From: Leuconostoc lactis
GTDB lineage: Bacteria; Bacillota; Bacilli; Lactobacillales; Lactobacillaceae
NCBI RefSeq assembly: GCF_007954625.1
Contig: NZ_CP042420.1
Span: forward strand, 310,001-374,000
Length of the DNA stretch: 64,000 nucleotides
Direction of reading: 5' to 3'
The position numbers and the translations under genes were made by a program. The notes beneath the pieces were generated by a model. That model made no database searches, was not told the origin of the DNA, and saw only the letters and a program-made list of their open reading frames with translations. Positions 53,327-61,710 of the stretch are shown here, piece by piece. Each line of letters starts with the position of its first letter. Within the stretch, counting starts at the first letter, position 1.

Positions 53327-53837
53327 ACACTTCAGCCACTTTCTTCGTCACTTTTGCTTGCCACTTAAAGTAAGTTAAGTAAGCCTTGGGTACCAAATAT
53401 TCGTTGACCGCTGCGAAATCATCTACGATTGAAACAATCCAGCTTTCGCGGTACTTTGGTAGCGCAATGGTGGCACCAAACATGTGCTTAACAATGATAT
53501 CAGCTTCTTTATCACTAATAGACGTTAGCTTTTTGGCATTTTGAAGCGCAATACGTGGGTGGACATAGGCATGTGAACCCGCTTCAAACTTCGTCACACG
53601 CCAATCGTAGTAAAAAAGATCATGTAACAATCCGGCACGTGCCGTCGCTGTTGCATCAGCGCCAATTTTTTTGGCGATCATATAAGATTGATAAGAAACT
53701 GAGATAGAGTGCCGTAACCGGTTAGAAAAATGGTGTTGCGTATATTGTGCGAGTTGCTGTACTTCTTCGTGTTGTAATAAATCGTCAACAATTGCTAAAT
53801 ACTCTTGGTCGAGACGCCAAGCATTAGGATTTTGCAT
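53319..53837 (-). CDS. HD-domain phosphohydrolase
   Basis: 172 residues. HD metal site: His in RHSISVSYQSYM (about 42), HD in GLLHDLFYYDW near 71, and Asp in IVSIVDDFAAVNEY near 140. Similar short proteins (uncharacterised HD family) lie near tadA in lactic bacteria. Substrate unknown. AGAGGC ribosome site. Confidence 0.85.
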   Translation of the reverse strand: MQNPNAWRLDQEYLAIVDDLLQHEEVQQLAQYTQHHFSNRLRHSISVSYQSYMIAKKIGADATATARAGLLHDLFYYDWRVTKFEAGSHAYVHPRIALQNAKKLTSISDKEADIIVKHMFGATIALPKYRESWIVSIVDDFAAVNEYLVPKAYLTYFKWQAKVTKKVAEVFA

Positions 53838-53899
53838 GTAAATTTTGCCTCTTTTAGTAAGTCTGATGCTATTATACTACGAAATCATTAATATAGCCG

Positions 53900-54409
53900 T
53901 TACAATGTTTGCGACTTTTTATTGCGTTTCCGTTGCGCTCTAATTTTGCCGAAAAAATCTTGTAACAGCGCCCCACCCTCATCACCGCGGACCTGCGGAT
54001 GGACAACGACACGATGATTCAAGCGTTCATCTTCCAACAACTGATACAACGATCGGGTCGCACCGCCTTTGGCATCATCGGCACCATAATAAACCACTGG
54101 GACGCGGGCATTAATAATCGCCCCAGCACACATAATACAAGGTTCAAGCGTGACAAATAACGCCGTGTCTTCTAAACGCCAAGATTGTAACGCATCGTTA
54201 GCCGCTTCAATCGCGAGTAACTCGGCATGCGCTGTGGCGAGCTGGTGCGCTTCACGATGGTTATGCGCTCGTGCCACAATTTGATTATCTTTCACAATCA
54301 CCGCGCCAATTGGCACTTCGCCTTCAGTAGCGGCTAGTTTGGCCTCGTTTAGCGCAACCTGCATAAAATAATCAATCTGCGCATCACTAAATGTGGGTAT
54401 CTGGCTCAT
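53900..54409 (-). CDS. tadA: tRNA-specific adenosine deaminase TadA
   Basis: 169 residues from the ATG at 54409 (GGAGAGC upstream). It deaminates A34 to inosine in tRNA-Arg(ACG). Zinc and catalytic site: ATAHAELLAIEAAND near 64 (HAE) and LEPCIMCAGAIINARV near 94 (PCxxC); VYYGADDAKGGATRSLY near 112. Basic C-terminal helix. Its start overlaps the end of the methyltransferase gene by 23 bases. Confidence 0.94.
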   Translation of the reverse strand: MSQIPTFSDAQIDYFMQVALNEAKLAATEGEVPIGAVIVKDNQIVARAHNHREAHQLATAHAELLAIEAANDALQSWRLEDTALFVTLEPCIMCAGAIINARVPVVYYGADDAKGGATRSLYQLLEDERLNHRVVVHPQVRGDEGGALLQDFFGKIRAQRKRNKKSQTL

Positions 54410-55028
54410 AAGTGCTCTCCAAAATATAGTAGCCTTTGTTTTTCGCAATAATTTTTGCATTACCAAAGGCTGCCAGCATATTTTTTTGTGCTGAAGGCGC
54501 CCCTTGCTTTTTCTGTAAAACAGCAATTAATTTACCACCCGGTACTAAGTGATGCACGGCATCTTGTAACATCGCCGTGACCACCTCTTTACCGGCACGA
54601 ATCGGTGGATTCGTTAAAATCAAGGCATATTGATCTGTGACTTGTTGATAAATATCTGATTGGAAAACGGATACCAACTGGTCAACCCCATTTTGCTTGG
54701 CGTTTTGTTGCGCTAAAGCCAACGCCCGTTCATTAACATCAACCATGTCAACTGACCGTTGATATTTTTTCGCAATAGCAACCCCCACTGGGCCATAACC
54801 AGTGCCGAGATCTAGTACCTTCCCGTCAGTTAGAGTTGTTTTATCAAGGGCATCCAACATGGTGCGTGTGCCAAAATCAACGGTTGACTTAGAAAAAACG
54901 CCGCTATCAGTTGTAAAGTGTAAGGTATTCCCCAACAAGTCAAAATCAAAATTTTGGAAATGATGCTCAGAATTCGGGTTGGCAGTGAAATACATTTCAC
55001 CGCCAATTTTTTCATTTGATGTGGTCAT
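54387..55028 (-). CDS. RsmC-like class I methyltransferase
   Basis: 213 residues. SAM motif DLGTGYGPVGVAIAKKY near 67-83 and catalytic NPPIRAGKEV near 136, as in RsmC/YbxB proteins that methylate guanine in 16S rRNA (not proven for the short Firmicute form). AAGGAG ribosome site. Located after rplL, the usual place of YbxB, behind a terminator. Confidence 0.87.
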   Translation of the reverse strand: MTTSNEKIGGEMYFTANPNSEHHFQNFDFDLLGNTLHFTTDSGVFSKSTVDFGTRTMLDALDKTTLTDGKVLDLGTGYGPVGVAIAKKYQRSVDMVDVNERALALAQQNAKQNGVDQLVSVFQSDIYQQVTDQYALILTNPPIRAGKEVVTAMLQDAVHHLVPGGKLIAVLQKKQGAPSAQKNMLAAFGNAKIIAKNKGYYILESTYEPDTHI

Positions 55029-55051
55029 AACGACTCCTTAAGTTTATGTAC

Positions 55052-55079
55052 AAAAAAAGAAGTACCGAAGCACCTCTTT
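55052..55079 (-). terminator. Terminator of rplJ-rplL
   Basis: 9-bp stem with G-U pairs closed by a TTCG loop, then seven T on the minus strand. A further hairpin (CACACC-AATC-GGTGTG, about 55099-55114) lies before it in the 3' untranslated region. Confidence 0.87.
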
Positions 55080-55148
55080 TAATATTGCGAATCATATCCC
55101 ACACCGATTGGTGTGATGATAACCAATCCGTTATTTCATCAAATGAAA

Positions 55149-55514
55149 TTACTTCAAAGTTACTGATGCGCCAGATTCTTCCAAAGCTGCCTTCAATTCG
55201 TTAGCGGCTGCTTCGTCAAGACCTTCCTTAACGATTGAAGGTGCGTTGTCAACTAAGTCCTTAGCTTCCTTCAATCCAAGACCAGTTGCTTCACGAACTG
55301 CCTTGATAACCTTAACCTTAGCAGAACCTGCTGAAGTCAATTCTACGTCGAAGTCTGTCTTTGCTGCGGCTGCGCCGTCAGCTGCACCAGCTGCTGCTAC
55401 AGGAGCTGCTGCTGAAACGTTAAATTCTTCTTCGATTGCTGAAACCAATTCAGCCAAATCCAAGATTGTTGCATCCTTCAATGATGCGATAATCGCGTCT
55501 TTATCAAAAGCCAT
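55149..55514 (-). CDS. rplL: 50S ribosomal protein L7/L12
   Basis: 121 residues. N-terminal dimer domain, Ala-rich hinge ([18 protein letters not shown]) and C-terminal factor-binding domain [20 protein letters not shown]. It forms the stalk that recruits elongation factors. GGAGGATT ribosome site decides the ATG at 55514. Confidence 0.97.
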   Translation of the reverse strand: MAFDKDAIIASLKDATILDLAELVSAIEEEFNVSAAAPVAAAGAADGAAAAKTDFDVELTSAGSAKVKVIKAVREATGLGLKEAKDLVDNAPSIVKEGLDEAAANELKAALEESGASVTLK

Positions 55515-55570
55515 GATTAAATCCTCCAAATTTTTGTTTTGATGTTGTCGTTAGTAAAACTTGTTGCTGA

Positions 55571-56146
55571 TTATTCAGCAGATGGTGCTTCTTCGGCTGC
55601 AGCTTCCGCAACTGGTGCTTCTTCAGCAGCAGGTGCAGCAGCTTCGCCACCTTCTTCTTCCAACTTCTCTTGCACAGCCTTAACAGCATATGCAAATGAA
55701 CGGATTGAGAATTGGAATTCGGCCATCAATTGACCAAGCAAACCTTCGCGTGATGGCAAAGATGCATACTTGTTGATGTCGTCCAAGTTAGCGATGTTGC
55801 CGTCAACAACACCACCCTTGATTTCCAACTTTTCGTTGGCGTCAGCAAACTTCTTCAAGATACGTGATGGCGCAATAGCGTCTTCACTTGAGAAGGCTAC
55901 GGCTGAAGGACCGACAAAGATGTCGTTCAATTCAGCAAAACCAGCTTTTTCAGCAGCACGTGTCAAAATCTTGTTCTTGATCACTTCAAGAGACACGCCT
56001 TCTTCACGTAATTGTTGACGCAATTCTGTTGATTGCGCAACTGTCAATCCACGAGAATCGACCACAACTACTGAAGCAGCGTTCTTGAATTGTTCAGCAA
56101 CTTCTTCAACCTTTTGTGCCTTAAGCGCAATAGCTTTTTCACTCAT
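55571..56146 (-). CDS. rplJ: 50S ribosomal protein L10
   Basis: 191 residues. It anchors L7/L12 to 23S rRNA. VVVDSRGLTVAQSTELRQQL near 26-45 and a C-terminal Glu/Ala/Pro tail (about 165-191) often found in lactobacilli. ATG at 56146 after AAGGAGA. The L10-leader RNA lies upstream. Confidence 0.97.
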   Translation of the reverse strand: MSEKAIALKAQKVEEVAEQFKNAASVVVVDSRGLTVAQSTELRQQLREEGVSLEVIKNKILTRAAEKAGFAELNDIFVGPSAVAFSSEDAIAPSRILKKFADANEKLEIKGGVVDGNIANLDDINKYASLPSREGLLGQLMAEFQFSIRSFAYAVKAVQEKLEEEGGEAAAPAAEEAPVAEAAAEEAPSAE

Positions 56147-56184
56147 GATATGTGATTCTCCTTCCTTAATATTATTTTGCAAAA

Positions 56185-56290
56185 GAAATCCCGTGCACCA
56201 AAAGACGCACGGGAAAAGTTTTTTTAAAACTTCCTCGGCAGGATATTAAGGTACAAGTACCACCTGAGTCTTAGGCAAAATGATTTAATT
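56185..56290 (-). promoter_or_regulatory. L10 leader RNA (autoregulation of rplJL)
   Basis: On the minus strand TGCCTAAGACTCAGGTGG and CCTGCCGAGG mark the conserved L10-binding fold, followed by a CCCGTGCG...TGCACGGG hairpin. Free L10(L12)4 binds this in other Firmicutes and lowers expression. It starts about 10 bases after the promoter. Confidence 0.8.
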
Positions 56291-56300
56291 CACTTAAATG

Positions 56301-56329
56301 ATTATATCAAACCAAGTTGATATCGTCAA
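56301..56329 (-). promoter_or_regulatory. rplJ promoter
   Basis: TTGACG (56324-56329), 17 bases, TATAAT (56301-56306) on the minus strand, just after the rplA stop codon. Near-consensus, as expected of a strong ribosomal promoter. Confidence 0.9.
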
Positions 56330-56332
56330 ATT

Positions 56333-57025
56333 TTACAATGTGTTGATGTCCAATGTTACTGATGGGCCAAATGTTGAGGCAATTGATACGTGTTGTACGT
56401 ATGTGCCCTTAACAGCAGCTGGACGAGCCTTCAAAACAGTTTCAGCAATTGTCTTGATGTTTTCAGCCAACTTACCATCTTCAAATGAAACACGACCAAC
56501 AGGTACAGCAACGTTTCCGTCACGGTCTGTACGGTATGTCACTTGACCACCCTTGGCATCTGAAACAGCCTTAGTCACGTCCATTGTCACAGTACCAGTC
56601 TTAGGGTTTGGCATCAAGCCCTTAGGTCCCAATACACGGGCAACACGACCAACTTGAGCCATCATGTCAGGTGTCGCAATAGCTGTGTCAAAGTCTAACC
56701 AACCGCCTTGGATTTGTGCAACCAAGTCAGCAGCACCAACAACATCGGCACCAGCAGCTTCCGCTTCCTTAGCCTTGTCGCCTTGCGCAAAGACGATAAC
56801 CTTCTTGTCCTTACCTGTACCGTTTGGCAACACAACAGCGCCACGCAATTGTTGGTCGGCTTGACGTGTGTCAACGTTCAAGTTGAAGACAACTTCAACT
56901 GATGCGTCGAAGTTAGCGTAATCAATTTCCTTAACCAATGCCACGGCATCGTTCAAGGCGTAGTTCTTTTCAGCGTCAACCTTTGCTAAAGCTGCGGCGT
57001 ACTTCTTACCATGCTTTTGAGTCAT
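56333..57025 (-). CDS. rplA: 50S ribosomal protein L1
   Basis: 230 residues, normal length. L1 stalk protein, also a translational repressor of its own operon. [20 protein letters not shown] near 34, [13 protein letters not shown] near 137. GAGGAC ribosome site; the start codon overlaps the rplK stop. Confidence 0.97.
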   Translation of the reverse strand: MTQKHGKKYAAALAKVDAEKNYALNDAVALVKEIDYANFDASVEVVFNLNVDTRQADQQLRGAVVLPNGTGKDKKVIVFAQGDKAKEAEAAGADVVGAADLVAQIQGGWLDFDTAIATPDMMAQVGRVARVLGPKGLMPNPKTGTVTMDVTKAVSDAKGGQVTYRTDRDGNVAVPVGRVSFEDGKLAENIKTIAETVLKARPAAVKGTYVQHVSIASTFGPSVTLDINTL

Positions 57026-57489
57026 TATTCTGCGTCCTCCTTGATTGCTGTACCTTCAACAGTCAAGTCAACACCATCAACAGTAACACCCATTGAACGT
57101 GCTGTACCTTCGATCATACGCATAGCAGCTGTCAAGTCGTTGGCGTTCAGGTCAGCCATCTTGTTTTCAGCAATTGCACGGATTTGATCCAAAGTAACGT
57201 TTCCGACCTTCTTAGTGTTAGGTTCCCCTGAACCCTTACCAACGATCTTACGCAATTGATCAGCAGCAGGTGGTGTCTTTGTCACGAATTCGAATGAACG
57301 ATCATCGAAAACAGAGATTTCAACCGGAATGATTGAACCCGCTTGGTCTGCAGTACGCGCGTTAAATTCCTTTGTGAATTGCGCGATGTTAATGCCGGCT
57401 TGTCCCAAAGCTGGACCAACAGGTGGTGCTGGTGTTGCTTTAGCAGCGGCAATTTGTAGCTTAACTACTTGTGTAACTTTTTTAGCCAC
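57025..57489 (-). CDS. rplK: 50S ribosomal protein L11
   Basis: 154 residues (usually about 141; the tail ending [10 protein letters not shown] is longer). Starts at a GTG (57487-57489) with GAGGAGG upstream, matching the family start [20 protein letters not shown]. The thiostrepton-region [17 protein letters not shown] and C-terminal [12 protein letters not shown] are clear. Confidence 0.96.
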   Translation of the reverse strand: MAKKVTQVVKLQIAAAKATPAPPVGPALGQAGINIAQFTKEFNARTADQAGSIIPVEISVFDDRSFEFVTKTPPAADQLRKIVGKGSGEPNTKKVGNVTLDQIRAIAENKMADLNANDLTAAMRMIEGTARSMGVTVDGVDLTVEGTAIKEDAE

Positions 57490-57499
57490 GATTTTTTCC

Positions 57500-57557
57500 T
57501 CCTCGTGTTGTGGTAGACGTAGCTTTAGTGCTACTCCCACGTATGCCGATGGCATAC
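57500..57557 (-). promoter_or_regulatory. Leader of rplK-rplA, probable L1-binding structure
   Basis: Perfect hairpin GTATGCC-ATC-GGCATAC (57541-57557), followed by GTGGGAGTAGC...GCTACGTCTACCAC (57510-57540), a stem with internal bulge. This kind of fold in front of rplK is used in other bacteria as the L1 feedback site; no experiment for this one. Confidence 0.5.
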
Positions 57558-57563
57558 CAATAC

Positions 57564-57592
57564 ATTATATTAAAAAATAAAGCAAATTGCAA
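57564..57592 (-). promoter_or_regulatory. rplK promoter
   Basis: TTGCAA (57587-57592), 17 bases, TATAAT (57564-57569) on the minus strand. Confidence 0.85.
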
Positions 57593-57601
57593 TACTTTTA
57601 T

Positions 57602-58228
57602 TTAGGCTTCGTCCAAGACCGTGTCGACATCGGCAAAGTCCAATTCTGTTGGTGTTTCACGACCAAAGACTTCCACCGTTGCTTCAAGCGTTTGCTTTTC
57701 CGCATCCACACTGACAACTGTACCTTCCATGCCCGCAAATGGGCCAGCAATAATTTTAACGATTTGACCAACTTCAACGTCAAGGTCAACCACTTCACGT
57801 GTGACCATCCCCATCCGCTTCATCAACAAATCAACTTCTTCAGGCAACAAAGAATTTGGCTTTGATCCGGCACCGTGCGAGCCCAAGAAACCAGTAACAC
57901 CTGGCGTGTTACGGACAACGTACCAAGCTTCATCTGTCATGTTGTAATCTTGTGGTGTGGCCATTTCAACCAACACATACCCTGGGAAGTCATTTTCAAC
58001 TGATGTCTTGGCTTCACCATCTTGAATCGTTGTGACTTCTTGTTCTGGCACCAAAATACGGAAAATTTGTTCTGTCATCCCCATTGTTTGTGTACGTGAT
58101 TCCAAGTTAGCCTTCACTTTATGTTCATAACCTGAATACGTGTGCACAACGAACCATGACTTTTCAATGTCGTCTGTGTTTGGTGTTGGTACAACATTTT
58201 CTTCTGGTAATTCGTTATTTTCTGTCAT
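57602..58228 (-). CDS. nusG: Transcription termination/antitermination protein NusG
   Basis: 208 residues. NGN domain (about 22-140) with SWFVVHTYSGYEHKVKANLE and VEMATPQDYNMTDEAWYVVR, linker, and KOW domain (about 150-205) with EVGQIVKIIAGPFAGMEGTV. It links RNA polymerase with the ribosome or Rho. Start MTENNELPEEN is family-like, but the ribosome site AAAGGGCGG is 28 bases away, beyond a hairpin. secE lies upstream in the usual order. Confidence 0.95.
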   Translation of the reverse strand: MTENNELPEENVVPTPNTDDIEKSWFVVHTYSGYEHKVKANLESRTQTMGMTEQIFRILVPEQEVTTIQDGEAKTSVENDFPGYVLVEMATPQDYNMTDEAWYVVRNTPGVTGFLGSHGAGSKPNSLLPEEVDLLMKRMGMVTREVVDLDVEVGQIVKIIAGPFAGMEGTVVSVDAEKQTLEATVEVFGRETPTELDFADVDTVLDEA

Positions 58229-58265
58229 TTTAATTGTCGGTACCCTTGCGGGTACACCGCCCTTT
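58229..58265 (-). promoter_or_regulatory. nusG translation start region with hairpin after the ribosome site
   Basis: On the minus strand AAAGGGCGG (58257-58265) is followed by GTACCC-GCAA-GGGTAC (58240-58255), a GNRA-loop hairpin, and then 11 bases to the ATG. If folded, about 12-13 bases remain between the Shine-Dalgarno-like sequence and ATG, nearly the same as at pepS. Confidence 0.5.
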
Positions 58266-58277
58266 CTTTCATTCGAT

Positions 58278-58310
58278 ATAAAAAAGAACCTCTTTTAAGA
58301 AGTCCTTGCG
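58278..58310 (-). terminator. Terminator-like hairpin between secE and nusG
   Basis: 10-bp stem AGGACTTCTT/AAGAGGTTCT (with G-U pairs), six T after it on the minus strand. A TATACT -10 candidate (58319-58324) precedes it, so it could be an attenuator of nusG rather than a plain terminator. Confidence 0.6.
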
Positions 58311-58347
58311 TTAGTTACAGTATACTATATTTTCTGTTTTTGAGCTA

Positions 58348-58521
58348 TTACTTCATGACGAAGTTAATACCTTGTTGTAAGAGCCAGTCCACACCGCCTA
58401 AGAAAATCGCGAAGATGATCGACACGGTAATCACCGTCACTGTTTCCTTTGATGCTTGCGCTTCGGACAACCATGTCACATTTTTCATTTCGTTTGCGAC
58501 ATTTTTAAAGTATCTCACCAT
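58348..58521 (-). CDS. secE: Preprotein translocase subunit SecE
   Basis: 57 residues, translated by hand from the ATG at 58519-58521 (GGGGGC upstream). Amphipathic start FKNVANEMKNVTWLS, the family signature WLSEAQASKETV, then a single membrane helix (about 29-45) and QQGINFVMK tail. It is an essential partner of SecY. Typical single-helix Firmicute form. It lies between rpmG and nusG. Confidence 0.93.
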   Translation of the reverse strand: MVRYFKNVANEMKNVTWLSEAQASKETVTVITVSIIFAIFLGGVDWLLQQGINFVMK

Positions 58522-58536
58522 GGTTGGTTGCCCCCT

Positions 58537-58686
58537 TTACTTTGTTTGTTGATGCAATGTGTGCTTGCCACAAAAAGCACAGAACTTATTCACTGCTAAA
58601 CGTTCTGTCCGATCTTTTGACAATGCTACTGTGTAATTGCGTGAGCCACATACTGTGCACGCGAGTGATACTTTTTGACTAGCCAT
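58537..58686 (-). CDS. rpmG: 50S ribosomal protein L33, zinc-binding form
   Basis: 49 residues, from the ATG at 58684-58686. Two pairs of cysteines, CTVCGSRNY and CAFCGKH, mark the zinc-containing type of L33. The usual place is just before secE-nusG. Bacteria often have a second, cysteine-free copy elsewhere; none is in this window. The ribosome site is weak (GGAGACC). Confidence 0.93.
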   Translation of the reverse strand: MASQKVSLACTVCGSRNYTVALSKDRTERLAVNKFCAFCGKHTLHQQTK

Positions 58687-58738
58687 AATAGGTCTCCGTT
58701 AAATTTCATTTCTAGCATAACACTTACACGCGTAAAAC

Positions 58739-59329
58739 TCAACGTTGCGCAACGCCGTATAAAATCAGATCAAGTAGATTTCGGACGCGTGTCGTTAAAT
58801 CATGGGCATCAGTGAGCGCATGGAAGTCACTAAACAACGGTGCCAAACTTGTAATATAAAATGCACTCGCCATTTTGGCATCAACATGTTGCCTTAATTG
58901 CATCGCCTCTTGATCAAAAAAACGTGCAATCGGACCGACATAATGCCGGCCAAAAACCATGCCTAACGTTTGTTTACTATCTGGCGAAAGCACATCAAAA
59001 CTACCGTGAATTAAAGTGAAAACATCACGCGGATGCCGATTTACAATCACCTTAGTCATGTCGACTAGCTGATCAACTGGCTGCGGATAGGGCCGTGCCA
59101 AGATGGCGAGCATCTCATCAGCAACTTGTTGTCCAACGACCTTGATCACCTCAACAAATAAGGTTTCTTTGTCACCAAAGTAGTGATATAACGCCGGTTG
59201 GGTAATATTTAACGCTTTGGCAATATCACGTGTTGTGGTTTGTTCAAACCCGTGCGCCAAAAATTGGTCTGTCGCAGCGGCTATAATGCGATCACGTGTC
59301 GCTGTATTTGTCTGTGATTTGGTTTCCAT
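58739..59329 (-). CDS. TetR-family transcriptional regulator
   Basis: 196 residues. Helix-turn-helix in TTTRDIAKALNITQPALYHYFGDKETLF near 31-58; the C-terminal half is the ligand and dimer domain. No ribosome site is seen. It lies 70 bases after the YhgE-like gene in the same direction and probably controls it; a terminator between them suggests partial separation. Confidence 0.85.
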   Translation of the reverse strand: METKSQTNTATRDRIIAAATDQFLAHGFEQTTTRDIAKALNITQPALYHYFGDKETLFVEVIKVVGQQVADEMLAILARPYPQPVDQLVDMTKVIVNRHPRDVFTLIHGSFDVLSPDSKQTLGMVFGRHYVGPIARFFDQEAMQLRQHVDAKMASAFYITSLAPLFSDFHALTDAHDLTTRVRNLLDLILYGVAQR

Positions 59330-59349
59330 ATTGTTAGTTTACACCATTT

Positions 59350-59384
59350 CAAATAAAATGCAGCATGACTTTCGTCATCCTGCA
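59350..59384 (-). terminator. Terminator after the YhgE-like gene
   Basis: Stem TGCAG-ATGAC with GTCAT-CTGCA (one internal mismatch, 59359-59384) and TTTTATTT after it on the minus strand. Confidence 0.65.
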
Positions 59385-59399
59385 CTGATTTTTTAGATT

Positions 59400-60947
59400 T
59401 TACGACTGGCTTAATTCGTTCTTGAAATTTTGCCGCTGCTTCATCCGATAGTATGAGACTAACAAAATCGTCAAGACAAGCCACCACAACGCTAAGATTA
59501 ACAAATCTTGCTGGACTGCCCCGCCAAAAATAATCGCCGTCGTCACACGATACAAAGCTGCTAGCGGCCATACCATATCACTCATATGCACAACCGTTGG
59601 TATCGTCTGGGCTGGGCTGATGCTTAACACAAAGATTACCTGCAAAATCAACAAGACAATGCTTAGCCACCAGCCTGCCTGTCCAAGCCACTGCTTCAAA
59701 TACCAAACCAGACTCATCATGACCCAGGCGGCTAACAACGTCGCCCCAGCCATTAGCCAAATATTACCAATCGTCACATGCCAAAACGGCGCACTACCGA
59801 CCATCAAGCCAACAGCTAACAAGCTGAACACGCCCGCTAGTTGGAAATTTTCCCACCACTGTTCTAAGGCTAACGCCTCTTGACGTGTTGCTTTCACAGG
59901 TAGTAGTAACCCAAACAATACAGCCAGCACTGTCACGGCCACCACCAATAATTGTGGCAATAAGGTTTGTCCGGTTTGCTTAATGGGTTGTAAATCAACC
60001 GTCTGATAGCGTATCATCTGCGTCAATGGTGACGCATCGTGCTGATCCGCCTGTTCACCCAACATACTGTTAAGCTGACTGGCCACGTCAGCTTGGCCTT
60101 GCTGTAGCGCATTGGCACCAGCTTGAATCGTGCCTGATTGCTCACTTAACGCTTTAGCCTGTGATAAATTAGCACTGATTGTGCCAATGCCACCAACAAT
60201 CGTAGTTTGCATCGTATAAGATAGATTATTAATCGCCACTGCCATGGCCTGAATTTTTGCTGTGTCACCAGCATTAACGGCATCATTTAGTTGTGCCGAA
60301 TAATTTGCCAATTTTGCCACCGCATCATTGGCGTTATCCTTTAAATCACTGGCAGATTGCGCATCAATACGATTCCCAACAACTTGCAAATTCACTTGCA
60401 AATCATCTGCTTGCTGCGAGAGTTGTTGACTTTGTTGCGCAATTTTTTTCAACGCCGTGTTATTTGCCGGACCAACTAGCAACGCGTTATTCTGACGGGT
60501 CAACGCTGCTGATAATGCCTGTGTGAGGTACTGGGCAGCAAATGGGCTTTGCCCACTCGCTAGCCACTGTGAAATTGGCGCAACTTGACCAGTTTGTTTA
60601 AAGTCAGCCAATTGTTGTGTCAACGTTGCTGGCATCATCACGACACTATTGACCTTACCAGCGCGCAAAGCTGCTTTGGCTTGTGCTACGCTGCGATAAT
60701 CAACCGCGGTCAACGCTGTATCTTGATGCAATAACTTGCTAAAATCAGCCCCAATATTGCGCTGTTGATCTTGATATTGACCACCACGATCTTGATTGAC
60801 AACCGCAACACGTAGTTTAGTTGCCTGTTGGTTCTGATGTCCTAAAACACCCAGCATACCGGCTACCAAGATGACCGGTGTGATCGTGGCTACTAGCCAC
60901 TTCACGAGCTGTCGCTTATTTTTAAATAGGGATTGCCAACTGAACAT
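59400..60947 (-). CDS. YhgE/Pip-type ABC-2-like membrane protein
   Basis: 515 residues from the ATG at 60947 (AAGAGG upstream). One membrane helix at 15-36 with the family-type VAVVNQDRGGQYQDQQRNIG afterwards, an extracellular part with long helical stretches (about 165-305), and about five helices at the C-terminus (about 330-500). The family is related to type-2 ABC exporters and includes phage receptors. Its TetR neighbour suggests stress or drug-inducible expression. Confidence 0.82.
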   Translation of the reverse strand: MFSWQSLFKNKRQLVKWLVATITPVILVAGMLGVLGHQNQQATKLRVAVVNQDRGGQYQDQQRNIGADFSKLLHQDTALTAVDYRSVAQAKAALRAGKVNSVVMMPATLTQQLADFKQTGQVAPISQWLASGQSPFAAQYLTQALSAALTRQNNALLVGPANNTALKKIAQQSQQLSQQADDLQVNLQVVGNRIDAQSASDLKDNANDAVAKLANYSAQLNDAVNAGDTAKIQAMAVAINNLSYTMQTTIVGGIGTISANLSQAKALSEQSGTIQAGANALQQGQADVASQLNSMLGEQADQHDASPLTQMIRYQTVDLQPIKQTGQTLLPQLLVVAVTVLAVLFGLLLPVKATRQEALALEQWWENFQLAGVFSLLAVGLMVGSAPFWHVTIGNIWLMAGATLLAAWVMMSLVWYLKQWLGQAGWWLSIVLLILQVIFVLSISPAQTIPTVVHMSDMVWPLAALYRVTTAIIFGGAVQQDLLILALWWLVLTILLVSYYRMKQRQNFKNELSQS

Positions 60948-61079
60948 AAAAAAACCTCTTTTATCTATTATTACTAGCATAACGATAAAAAGGCTTTTTG
61001 GGGTTATCTTTATAAAGTTTTATGACTTTTACAACATTTTTGCGCGTTGGTCATACTGACGCAACTACACAATACACCA

Positions 61080-61628
61080 TTATTCGCCTGCAGTCTCCAA
61101 CAAACCATAGCGGCCATCCTTACGCTTGTAAATGACAGCATCTGTGTTGGTTTCTGCATCCTTGAAGATGAAGAAATTGTGCGCTAACAAATCCATTTGT
61201 AGGGCTGCTTCTTCAGGTGACATTGGCTTCAAATCCACATGCTTTGTTCGTACGACTTGGATTGCATCATCGTCCACTTCTGTTTCAGGAATTTCACCTT
61301 CTGCATCAATGCCCTTGAAGCCAGTTGCACGTGACTTACGATTAATCTTCGTCTTATACTTACGTACTTGACGTTCAAGCTTATCAGAAACTGCATCAAT
61401 CGCTGCATACATGTCAGGGTCAATAGCTTCCGCGCGTAAAACAACGTACGGTAGTACAATGGTAACTTCGGCCTTATCAGACTTATCAGACTGGTAAGTT
61501 CTCAAATTGACATTAGCAGTCGCTTTTTCGCCGATGTAACGGTTCAACTTTGTCAGACGCTTCTCCACATACTCACGAAGGGCATCTGTTACCTCGATAT
61601 TCTCGCCTCGTACATTAAAATCTAACAT
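61080..61628 (-). CDS. hpf: Ribosome hibernation-promoting factor, long form
   Basis: 182 residues from the ATG at 61628 (GGAGG upstream). N-terminal YfiA domain (about 1-100) with FNVRGENIEVTDALREYVEKRL, and a C-terminal dimer domain (about 125-182) with VVRTKHVDLKPMSPEEAALQ. It pairs 70S ribosomes into inactive 100S particles in stationary phase. It follows comFA-comFC, as in many Firmicutes. Confidence 0.95.
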   Translation of the reverse strand: MLDFNVRGENIEVTDALREYVEKRLTKLNRYIGEKATANVNLRTYQSDKSDKAEVTIVLPYVVLRAEAIDPDMYAAIDAVSDKLERQVRKYKTKINRKSRATGFKGIDAEGEIPETEVDDDAIQVVRTKHVDLKPMSPEEAALQMDLLAHNFFIFKDAETNTDAVIYKRKDGRYGLLETAGE

Positions 61629-61659
61629 AATCAATTCCTCCATCTAAGTTACTACATTT

Positions 61660-61686
61660 ATTATACCATAGCTGTAAGCGTTTTCT
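61660..61686 (-). promoter_or_regulatory. hpf promoter with cre-like sequence
   Basis: Extended -10 ATGGTATAAT (TATAAT at 61660-61665) and AGAAAACGCTTACA (61673-61686), a cre with a mismatch at its first base, just upstream, over the spacer and -35 area. It points to CcpA control of ribosome hibernation. Confidence 0.5.
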
Positions 61687-61710
61687 GTAAAAATGTTCAT
61701 TTTCTCATCA

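Noticed and set aside
61008..61017. CTTTATAAAG palindrome upstream of the YhgE-like gene as TetR operator
   Set aside because: Only 10 bp in an A/T-rich region; too likely by chance.
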